Assembly (NCBI GenBank): GCA_015258485.1
Contig: JABZIF010000075.1
Location: forward strand, 1-5,133
Direction: 5' to 3'
Source of the DNA: Atopobiaceae bacterium
Lineage (GTDB): Bacteria > Actinomycetota > Coriobacteriia > Coriobacteriales > Atopobiaceae
Length of the DNA stretch: 5,133 bases
Shown here: positions 1-4,354 of the stretch, piece after piece
Numbering within the stretch: the stretch's first letter is position 1
How the letters are laid out: each line of letters starts with the position of its first letter
Notes under the pieces: generated by a model
Database searches by the model: none
What the model was told of the DNA's origin: nothing
What the model saw: only the letters and a program-made list of their open reading frames with translations
Program-made: the position numbers and the translations under genes

Positions 1-644
1 TCTGCAAAGTCGAGGTTAATCAGACCAGGAACAGTAATGAGGTCGGTAATACCCTGAGTGCCCTGGCATAAAACATCGTCAGCCATGCGGAAAGCCTCAA
101 GCATAGTGGTCTTCTTCTCAGAAAGATCAAGCAGGCGATCATTAGGAATAACAATAAGCGTATCAACATTATCAGAGAGTGTCTTAATACCATCTGCAGC
201 AGAGCCGTAACGGCGGCGACCCTCAAATGAAAATGGCTTAGTTACTACGCCAACAGTAAGTGCACCTACATCGTTTTTAGCAATATCTGCAACAACGGGT
301 GCAGCACCAGTACCGGTACCGCCTCCCTCTCCTGCGGTAATGAAAACCATATCAGCACCAGCAAGAGCAGCTTTAATTTCATCGCGACTATCCTCGGCAG
401 CTTCTTTACCAACCTCTGGATTAGCTCCTGCACCAAGACCCTTGGTGATATCAGTTCCAATGTGAACCTTAATATCAGCGTCAGAAATTGCGAGAGCTTG
501 TGCATCGGTGTTTACCGCAACAAACTCAACACCACGAATACCTTCTTCAATCATGCGGTTGACAGCATTTGTTCCGCCGCCACCAACTCCTACTACCTTG
601 ATAACTGCAAGATAGTTGTTAAGGGTATCGGTGTCCTTAATCAT
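1..644 (-). CDS. ftsZ: Cell division GTPase FtsZ, N-terminal part (3' end beyond window)
   Basis: Tubulin-like GTPase that polymerises into the cytoplasmic Z ring and recruits the divisome. The reading frame opens at ATG 644-642 and runs without a stop to the window edge, giving 214 complete residues. Visible motifs: T1 loop [10 protein letters not shown] (21-30), N45 with T46/D47, tubulin signature GGGTGTG (107-113) followed by [12 protein letters not shown] (137-145), and IPNDR (166-170). The fragment ends at NLDFA, so N210 and D212 of the catalytic T7 loop are present; the next codon begins GA, consistent with the expected second Asp. The C-terminal domain and tail that bind membrane anchors are outside the window. 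Glu106 before GGGTGTG is, from family knowledge, the form found in mycobacterial FtsZ, whereas E. coli and Bacillus types carry Met. The start is fixed by a strong Shine-Dalgarno sequence. The gene follows ftsQ after 234 bases, with no ftsA between them, and probably has its own promoter(s). Confidence 0.98.
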   Translation of the reverse strand, partial: MIKDTDTLNNYLAVIKVVGVGGGGTNAVNRMIEEGIRGVEFVAVNTDAQALAISDADIKVHIGTDITKGLGAGANPEVGKEAAEDSRDEIKAALAGADMVFITAGEGGGTGTGAAPVVADIAKNDVGALTVGVVTKPFSFEGRRRYGSAADGIKTLSDNVDTLIVIPNDRLLDLSEKKTTMLEAFRMADDVLCQGTQGITDLITVPGLINLDFA

Positions 645-647
645 GTT

Positions 648-656
648 CTCCTCCTT
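648..656 (-). promoter_or_regulatory. Strong ribosome binding site of ftsZ
   Basis: On the minus strand the sequence reads AAGGAGGAG, with only AAC between it and the ATG at 644-642. The AGGAGG core lies five bases from the start. It is by far the best Shine-Dalgarno in the window and fixes the ftsZ start. The match suits a protein made in large amounts, unlike the short AGGA/AGGG sites of murB and ftsQ. Confidence 0.9.
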
Positions 657-657
657 G

Positions 658-674
658 AGGCACCTTCTGTGCCC
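658..674 (-). promoter_or_regulatory. Hairpin abutting the ftsZ ribosome binding site
   Basis: On the minus strand GGCAC (673-669) pairs with GTGCC (663-659) around a five-base loop AGAAG. A sixth G-U pair is possible between 674 and 658. The stem ends two bases or less from the Shine-Dalgarno sequence. No U-tract follows, so it is not a terminator. It could insulate the ribosome binding site, stabilise the mRNA or serve as a protein target; the role is inference. Confidence 0.45.
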
Positions 675-678
675 GTCT

Positions 679-704
679 GTCCCGGAGCGCGACTGCGCTT
701 AGAC
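679..704 (-). promoter_or_regulatory. GC-rich hairpin in the ftsZ leader
   Basis: On the minus strand AGCGC (699-695) and GCGCT (690-686) form a perfect five-pair stem closed by the tetraloop AGTC. An outer three-pair helix GTC/GAC (704-702 with 681-679) is possible across an internal loop. No U-run follows, so termination is unlikely. It is one of a chain of stem-loops between the putative promoter and the ftsZ start. Folding is judged by eye only. Confidence 0.35.
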
Positions 705-740
705 TACGTATATGCGCCCGCAGAACCGCTGTATAAACCC

Positions 741-761
741 TAAACCTCAAGTTAAGGCTTA
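741..761 (-). promoter_or_regulatory. Imperfect stem-loop upstream of ftsZ
   Basis: On the minus strand TAAGCCTT (761-754) can pair with GAGGTTTA (748-741) around the loop AACTT, giving eight pairs of which two are G-U. The first arm begins at the TAA stop codon of the 37-codon small ORF, so the structure sits just where that ORF ends. The following sequence is GGGTTTATAC, too short a U-run for a convincing intrinsic terminator. Confidence 0.3.
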
Positions 762-872
762 CGCTTCATGCAAAGCGGGGTATATTTGCACAAATAATAG
801 GAGCAAGTCAAATAATATGAAGAAATTATGAAAAAGATAGGTAAACGGTAGGAATAATTTCCTAAACGGCAT
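759..872 (-). CDS. Candidate small hydrophobic protein, 37 residues, between ftsQ and ftsZ
   Basis: This is an unrecognised open frame of 37 codons, ATG at 872-870 and TAA at 761-759. The product starts MPFRKLFLPF, is very rich in Phe (8) and Leu (9), carries Arg4-Lys5 near its N-terminus and ends in HEA. A hydrophobic stretch at about 17-31, containing one Asp, could be a single membrane segment, with the basic end in the cytoplasm. It begins six bases after the ftsQ stop. Upstream is TAGGTTAAC-ATG, in which the ftsQ stop codon supplies part of a short AGG Shine-Dalgarno, as at the two preceding junctions. This argues for coupled translation. Against it: the strand here is T-rich, which by itself favours long Phe/Leu frames with few stops; the Shine-Dalgarno is minimal; and the frame overlaps a promoter-like element. 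I cannot assign a function, and a non-coding leader is about as likely. Confidence 0.35.
   Translation of the reverse strand: MPFRKLFLPFTYLFHNFFILFDLLLLFVQIYPALHEA
762..777 (-). promoter_or_regulatory. Short perfect stem-loop CGCTT/AAGCG
   Basis: On the minus strand CGCTT (777-773) and AAGCG (766-762) form a perfect five-pair stem with the loop TGCATG. It directly adjoins the imperfect stem-loop at 741-761, so the two could stack. It also contains the last codons of the small ORF and the ATG of a five-codon frame (769-752). No T-run follows. Functional meaning is unknown. Confidence 0.3.
781..811 (-). promoter_or_regulatory. Possible ftsZ promoter with overlapping dyad
   Basis: On the minus strand TTGACT (811-806) matches five of six bases of the -35 consensus. 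The best downstream partner is a weak TG-C-AAATAT (extended -10-like, hexamer at 787-782) at 18 bases. A perfect dyad TATTTG-CA-CAAATA (783-796 on the plus strand) overlaps the -10 position and could be an operator. A start here would give a leader of roughly 130 bases. Independent ftsZ promoters in this intergenic region are known from Streptomyces and related actinobacteria; this particular assignment is inference, because the -10 is poor. Confidence 0.28.
842..869. repeat. Direct repeat TAAACGG x2 flanking an inverted repeat
   Basis: The plus strand has TAAACGG at 842-848 and again at 863-869, exactly 21 bases apart, about two helical turns. Between and partly overlapping them is a perfect inverted repeat, TAGGAA (849-854) and TTCCTA (859-864), with a four-base spacer. 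The arrangement looks like a two-site protein-binding region upstream of the possible promoter. In the small-ORF reading, the repeats simply encode its two Pro-Phe pairs. The AU-rich six-pair stem has a T5 run only about 15 bases further on, so it is a poor terminator. Confidence 0.3.
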
Positions 873-878
873 GTTAAC

Positions 879-1931
879 CTACGAAACTCCAGAGCCTGAT
901 TGAACGTTTCCTGTTGAAACGCGCCTATATGTTGGACTTGCCGGCGTCCTTACATTCAAGTAGGTAAGCTCACCGGGGAATTGCTTAAGCATTGCGAGAA
1001 TGACTTTCTCTTTATCAGCAATCTGTGTTGGAGCGCCAAGCGCAACTTGTACACCGTTAGACAACGTTACCGAAATACCATCAACACTACTGGCGGAATA
1101 ATTCACAATTTGAGATTTTAACTCAGATGAAAAAGTATTTTGGTACTGCATAACTGCAAGAATTTCTGCATCTGTTGTAGGAGCTCCTGCTACAGGAGAA
1201 ACTGTTGCGGGAACGTCAGTTATAAGCAACTCGCCTTCCGAAGATGCTTTCTCAAGCGCAACTGTAGAAGTTGTCTTTCCTTCAGGTACATTTAGCTGGC
1301 TTTCCTCGAGCCAAATATTACCTTCTCCTAAGTACCACGCAACTGAACCAGACGAGAGTGCCACAAGAGCGGTAACCTTACGCTCAGTAATAGTTATCTT
1401 AAGCGTATTAGGAAACTGCTTCTCATACGTTGCAGATGCAATCCAGGGATCTTTTTGTAGCTCTTCCGTAATCAAAGATTCATCCATATTAAGAAGAGTA
1501 GTTCCCTCTTCTACTGCAATAAGCTTTTGAATCTGCTCATTTGTGACATGCTCTGTAGGTTCAACTTGAATATTCGTAATAGCAAAAATAGAAGAAGACC
1601 GTAAGAATAGAAAGGCAACCCCTAATACAATTGCTAAAACTATTAAACTAACAAAAATTATTCTCACTGTTTTAAACGAAGCCTTCTTGGAATGCTTTAT
1701 TCGTTCAGCTCGTGCTTGAGATGCTGTTTTTGCGGTACTGTTTAGTCTCTTAGAAGATGATTTTTGGGCAGCGTTCTTTTTCTTATCAGTATGTACTTTA
1801 CCAGCCTGTCCTTTTGATTTAGAAGCGCTTTTGATAAAAGATGGCATCTTAGTCTTCTGAGACAAATCAGAAGAAGCTACCCTCTTGGTCCCTTTTCTAC
1901 GTGTTGTATGTTTTGAAGTATCTTCTGCCAT
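879..1931 (-). CDS. ftsQ: Divisome protein FtsQ/DivIB (POTRA domain)
   Basis: Bitopic membrane protein that links the cytoplasmic ring to septal peptidoglycan synthases, acting with FtsL and FtsB/DivIC. The 350-residue product has three parts. First is a Lys/Arg/Ser/Thr-rich, probably disordered cytoplasmic tail (1-88). Second is one membrane helix (about 89-110, IIFVSLIVLAIVLGVAFLFL). Third is an extracellular region with the POTRA domain (about 115-185, from SIFAITNIQV through GTTLLNMD and DPWIASATYEKQFPNTLKI to ITERK), followed by the FtsQ beta domain (about 187-330) and a short polar tail. I chose ATG 1931-1929 because AGGA lies five bases upstream. An in-frame TTG at 1949-1947 would add six residues and overlap murB by 11 bases, but has only a weak site. 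The start lies seven bases after the murB stop, whose TAG overlaps the Shine-Dalgarno, suggesting translational coupling. The long basic tail and a Pro/Ala/Thr-rich stretch in the beta domain (240-254) are unusual compared with E. coli FtsQ. Confidence 0.95.
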   Translation of the reverse strand: MAEDTSKHTTRRKGTKRVASSDLSQKTKMPSFIKSASKSKGQAGKVHTDKKKNAAQKSSSKRLNSTAKTASQARAERIKHSKKASFKTVRIIFVSLIVLAIVLGVAFLFLRSSSIFAITNIQVEPTEHVTNEQIQKLIAVEEGTTLLNMDESLITEELQKDPWIASATYEKQFPNTLKITITERKVTALVALSSGSVAWYLGEGNIWLEESQLNVPEGKTTSTVALEKASSEGELLITDVPATVSPVAGAPTTDAEILAVMQYQNTFSSELKSQIVNYSASSVDGISVTLSNGVQVALGAPTQIADKEKVILAMLKQFPGELTYLNVRTPASPTYRRVSTGNVQSGSGVS

Positions 1932-1936
1932 ACTTA

Positions 1937-1941
1937 TCCTA
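1937..1941 (-). promoter_or_regulatory. ftsQ ribosome binding site overlapping the murB stop codon
   Basis: The minus strand reads TAGGATAAGT and then ATG. TAG (1941-1939) stops murB, and AGGA (1940-1937) is the Shine-Dalgarno for ftsQ with a five-base spacer. It supports the ATG at 1931 over the upstream TTG and implies that ribosomes terminating on murB help initiation of ftsQ. Confidence 0.7.
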
Positions 1942-2853
1942 TGCCCCAAAACCTAAAAGTTTAACTTCAGGCTGAAGATTAATATCAAACTTCTCTTTAA
2001 CAGCATCATGAGCCTTTTTCATAAGAGAAATAACATCTTGAGCTGTTGCGTGACCATTATTAACAATAAAGTTTGCATGAATTTCAGAAATTTGGGCATC
2101 CCCCACAGAAACACCTTTGAGTCCACATTGATCAATAAGAGCGCCGGCAGATTGATTACCTGGACTCTTGAATACAGAACCACAACAAAGTTTTCCTATC
2201 GGCTGTGTATTTCTTCTTCTCTGTAATAAAGTATCCATCCCCAAAGCTACCTTTGGCCGATTTGATAAAACTAACGAAAAAGTGGACTCGAGGATAATCT
2301 CATCAGGAGCAAACGTAGTATAACGATATCCCCATTCAACTTCAGAAGCATTATACCGAACTAACCCAACATCTGGCTTATATACAACACAATCCTTTAC
2401 TACTTTTCCAATCCACTCATGCCGTGTCCCCGCGTTCATTGAAAGAGCACCGCCAACAGTACCTGGGATACCTGCGCACATTTCAAGCCCAGAAAGACCA
2501 GCTTTCATTGCTTCATTGCAAACGCGCGCCATAAGAGCACCTGCACCAGCCGTAAGCAAGCCATCTTCATTCACAGAGATAGAGCCAAGCTCTTTATCAA
2601 GCACAATTACGCATCCGTTATATCCAGCATCAGAAACAAGAACATTTGAGCCCTTTCCAAGAAGAACCCAATCTACGCGTTCTTGTGCCAATACCTCAAG
2701 CACCCGAACAAGCGCAGTATGACTATGAACAGCCGCAAAAAGTGCAGCGTTGCCACCGATTCTATAAGAAGTATGATGACTCAACGGTTCGTCTTGCTTG
2801 ATTGTGGCATCAAGCGCCCCCGAAAGACTCAAATATGCATTAAATAAACTCAC
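1939..2853 (-). CDS. murB: UDP-N-acetylenolpyruvoylglucosamine reductase MurB
   Basis: Cytoplasmic FAD enzyme that reduces UDP-GlcNAc-enolpyruvate with NADPH to UDP-MurNAc, the second committed step of peptidoglycan precursor synthesis. The 304-residue product is complete. FAD-binding elements are visible: EPLSHHTSYRIGG (22-34), LLGKGSNVLVSD (64-75) and AGIPGTVGGALSMNAG (127-142). The substrate/catalytic half has GYRYTTF (175-181, catalytic Arg177), CGSVFKSP (224-231, proton-donor Ser226) and LQPEVKLLG (293-301, Glu296). The GYRYTTF form and the length suit the type II (Staphylococcus-like) family that lacks the E. coli Tyr loop; the subtype is inferred. The start is GTG at 2853-2851, eight bases after the murC stop, with AGGG as a short Shine-Dalgarno that includes part of the murC TAG. 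No alternative ATG precedes the conserved N-terminus in frame. murB lies between murC and ftsQ, in step with the pathway order MurB then MurC. Confidence 0.97.
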   Translation of the reverse strand: MSLFNAYLSLSGALDATIKQDEPLSHHTSYRIGGNAALFAAVHSHTALVRVLEVLAQERVDWVLLGKGSNVLVSDAGYNGCVIVLDKELGSISVNEDGLLTAGAGALMARVCNEAMKAGLSGLEMCAGIPGTVGGALSMNAGTRHEWIGKVVKDCVVYKPDVGLVRYNASEVEWGYRYTTFAPDEIILESTFSLVLSNRPKVALGMDTLLQRRRNTQPIGKLCCGSVFKSPGNQSAGALIDQCGLKGVSVGDAQISEIHANFIVNNGHATAQDVISLMKKAHDAVKEKFDINLQPEVKLLGFGA

Positions 2854-2864
2854 AGTAAACCCTA
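2851..2864 (-). promoter_or_regulatory. murC stop / murB GTG start junction
   Basis: The minus strand reads TAGGGTTTACT followed by GTG. TAG (2864-2862) ends murC and its AG contributes to AGGG, the only Shine-Dalgarno-like sequence before the GTG start of murB (six-base spacer). A rare-type start with a weak site directly after a stop codon is a typical sign of translational coupling, which I infer here. Confidence 0.6.
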
Positions 2865-4277
2865 ATTATTTGCTAGTCGTTCCTGAAGTGCGCGAATAAA
2901 CATGGGTCCGATTTGCGTAACATCACCTGCACCTTGAGTGATTAAAAGATCTCCTGGTTTAACCGTGTCAAGCAAATCTGCAATAAGATCTCGTCGTGAA
3001 GGAATGTACTTCACATCAGAAACAACATGAGCTTCTTTAACCTTAGTAGAAACAATCTTTCCAGAAACACCAGGGATGGGTAATTCTCCTGCCGAGAAAA
3101 CATCCATAACTCTTAACACATCAATACCATCAAAAGCATGAGCAAATGAATCTGCTAAACTTTGCGTCCTAGTGTAGCGATGTGGTTGAAAGACAACAAC
3201 AACGCGCTTAAAACCTAAAGGAAGTGCTGCTGACATAGTTGCAGCAATCTCTGTTGGATGATGTCCATAATCATCAACAACCGTAATGCCATTGATATCG
3301 CCTACATGAGTAAAGCGACGTCGTGCTCCTTTAAACTGTGAAAGCGCATGTGCTGCGGCATCAAGATCAAAACCAAGTGTATCTGCAACGGCAATTGCTG
3401 CTGTTGCGTTAGAAACATTGTGCTTTCCTGGATTTGCAGGAAGTACTACTGAAATAGTTTGACCAGATGGGGTTTTAATTGTCAGAGGATTTTCAATTCC
3501 TGTTTTTCTCTCCTCTTGTTTGCACACAAAATCGCATGTATCTGAAAAACCGTACGTTACCACACGCCGCCCTGTTGATTGTGCAAGTTCAATATAATGT
3601 GGGTTATCACCATTAATAACAACAGTCTCATCTTTATCAAGAAGACTCATAAACTCACAAAAGGTTTTCTCGATATTTTCTAATGAACCGTAATGATCAA
3701 GATGATCTGCCTCAATATTAGTAATAACAACAACACTTGGATTTAAAAACATGAACGAACCATCAGACTCGTCAGCTTCACACACAAAATAATCTCCGTT
3801 GCCATTCCTACCATTAGTGTCATATCCCTCAACTACACCACCAATAAGAAAGGATGGATCAGATCCCAGTTTATCAAGCATGGTTGCAATCATAGATGAA
3901 GTTGTAGTTTTACCATGGGTACCTGCAACAGCAATAGTTTTAAGACCACGAGAAAGATATGAAAGCATCTTAGCACGAGGCCAAATAGGAATGGACAACT
4001 CCCTTGCACGAATCACTTCCGGATTGGTCTCGGGAATTGCTGTTGATGTGACAATGACATCAGGCTTAACCGAATCAATAGTAACCGCCGTGTGTCCAAT
4101 AGTTACTGAAATACCCGCATCCTCAAGCTCACGTACATAATGTGAACTCTTCAAATCAGAACCTGTTACAGTGCAACCACGCTCGTGCAGTACCAAAGCA
4201 ATACCGCTCATGCCTGCTCCACCGATTCCGATAAAATGTGCACGCGAGATGATCTTCTCGCTCATGGAGTCTGCCAT
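2862..4277 (-). CDS. murC: UDP-N-acetylmuramate--L-alanine ligase MurC
   Basis: Cytoplasmic ATP-dependent Mur ligase that adds L-alanine to UDP-MurNAc, the first residue of the stem peptide. The 471-residue product is complete and of usual family length. Domain 1 has the UDP-binding Rossmann motif HFIGIGGAGMSG (14-25). Domain 2 has the ATP P-loop AVAGTHGKTTT (116-126), CEADESDGSF (166-175) and NIEADHLDHYG (187-197), followed by GKHNVSNATAAIA (284-296). Domain 3 has FKGARRRF (315-322), DDYGHHPTEI (335-344), FQPHRYTRT (363-371) and the closing GAGDVTQIG (449-457). The DDYGHHP motif separates MurC from MurD, E and F. All expected motifs are intact. The start is ATG 4277-4275, preceded by GGAAAGG at seven bases; a second in-frame ATG at codon 5 has no such site. 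The gene lies 77 bases downstream of murG and eight upstream of murB. Confidence 0.98.
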   Translation of the reverse strand: MADSMSEKIISRAHFIGIGGAGMSGIALVLHERGCTVTGSDLKSSHYVRELEDAGISVTIGHTAVTIDSVKPDVIVTSTAIPETNPEVIRARELSIPIWPRAKMLSYLSRGLKTIAVAGTHGKTTTSSMIATMLDKLGSDPSFLIGGVVEGYDTNGRNGNGDYFVCEADESDGSFMFLNPSVVVITNIEADHLDHYGSLENIEKTFCEFMSLLDKDETVVINGDNPHYIELAQSTGRRVVTYGFSDTCDFVCKQEERKTGIENPLTIKTPSGQTISVVLPANPGKHNVSNATAAIAVADTLGFDLDAAAHALSQFKGARRRFTHVGDINGITVVDDYGHHPTEIAATMSAALPLGFKRVVVVFQPHRYTRTQSLADSFAHAFDGIDVLRVMDVFSAGELPIPGVSGKIVSTKVKEAHVVSDVKYIPSRRDLIADLLDTVKPGDLLITQGAGDVTQIGPMFIRALQERLANN

Positions 4278-4284
4278 AAGAGAG

Positions 4285-4291
4285 CCTTTCC
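4285..4291 (-). promoter_or_regulatory. murC ribosome binding site
   Basis: The minus strand reads GGAAAGG seven bases before ATG 4277-4275. It is a moderate Shine-Dalgarno match. It decides between the two nearby in-frame ATG codons in favour of the first, since the one at codon 5 is preceded by GCAGACTCC. Confidence 0.6.
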
Positions 4292-4337
4292 AAGATAAAC
4301 GAACTAGAGTCTTAGCAAACTAATACATGTTTACTCT

Positions 4338-4354
4338 AACGCAATTCATGCGTT
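4338..4354 (-). promoter_or_regulatory. Hairpin directly after the murG stop
   Basis: On the minus strand AACGCA (4354-4349) and TGCGTT (4343-4338) form a perfect six-pair stem with loop TGAAT, starting at the base after the murG TAA. No T-run follows (the sequence continues AGAGTAAAC), so it is not a normal intrinsic terminator. It may stabilise the end of the murG message or be a processing site. The remaining murG-murC gap (4278-4337) shows no convincing promoter. Confidence 0.35.

Noticed and set aside
462..743. Plus-strand frame of 93 codons antisense to the ftsZ start and leader
   Set aside because: It lies opposite a clear ftsZ coding region, has no good Shine-Dalgarno or recognisable domain, and its composition looks like a reverse-frame shadow.
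752..769. Five-codon minus-strand frame MKRKP before ftsZ
   Set aside because: It has no Shine-Dalgarno, overlaps the end of the 37-codon frame and is short enough to be chance. There is no leader-peptide signature tied to a terminator.
818..832. Plus-strand ATG (MKKL then stop) after an AGGAG-like sequence
   Set aside because: Only four codons long, spacing to the AGGAG is too large, and it is antisense to the operon.
849..864. TAGGAA/TTCCTA stem as an intrinsic terminator after ftsQ
   Set aside because: The stem is AU-rich and short, and the T5 run is about 15 bases away rather than directly following.
2008..2226. Plus-strand frame of 72 codons inside murB
   Set aside because: It lies antisense to conserved MurB catalytic motifs with no initiation signal of note.
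2516..2722. Plus-strand frame of 68 codons inside murB
   Set aside because: It lies antisense to MurB FAD-binding motifs; composition is that of a reverse-frame shadow.
3799..4140. Plus-strand frame of 113 codons inside murC
   Set aside because: It is the reverse complement of conserved MurC motifs (P-loop region); Pro/Ser/Thr-rich composition and no family resemblance mark it as a shadow.
4278..4337. Possible promoter in the murG-murC gap (TATTAG -10-like)
   Set aside because: The hexamer 17 bases upstream, TGAATT, is a poor -35, and the genes are co-directional with a short gap, so read-through from murG is the simpler view.
4320..4349. Nine-codon minus-strand frame after murG
   Set aside because: No ribosome binding site of its own and no attenuator structure downstream; chance expectation is high.
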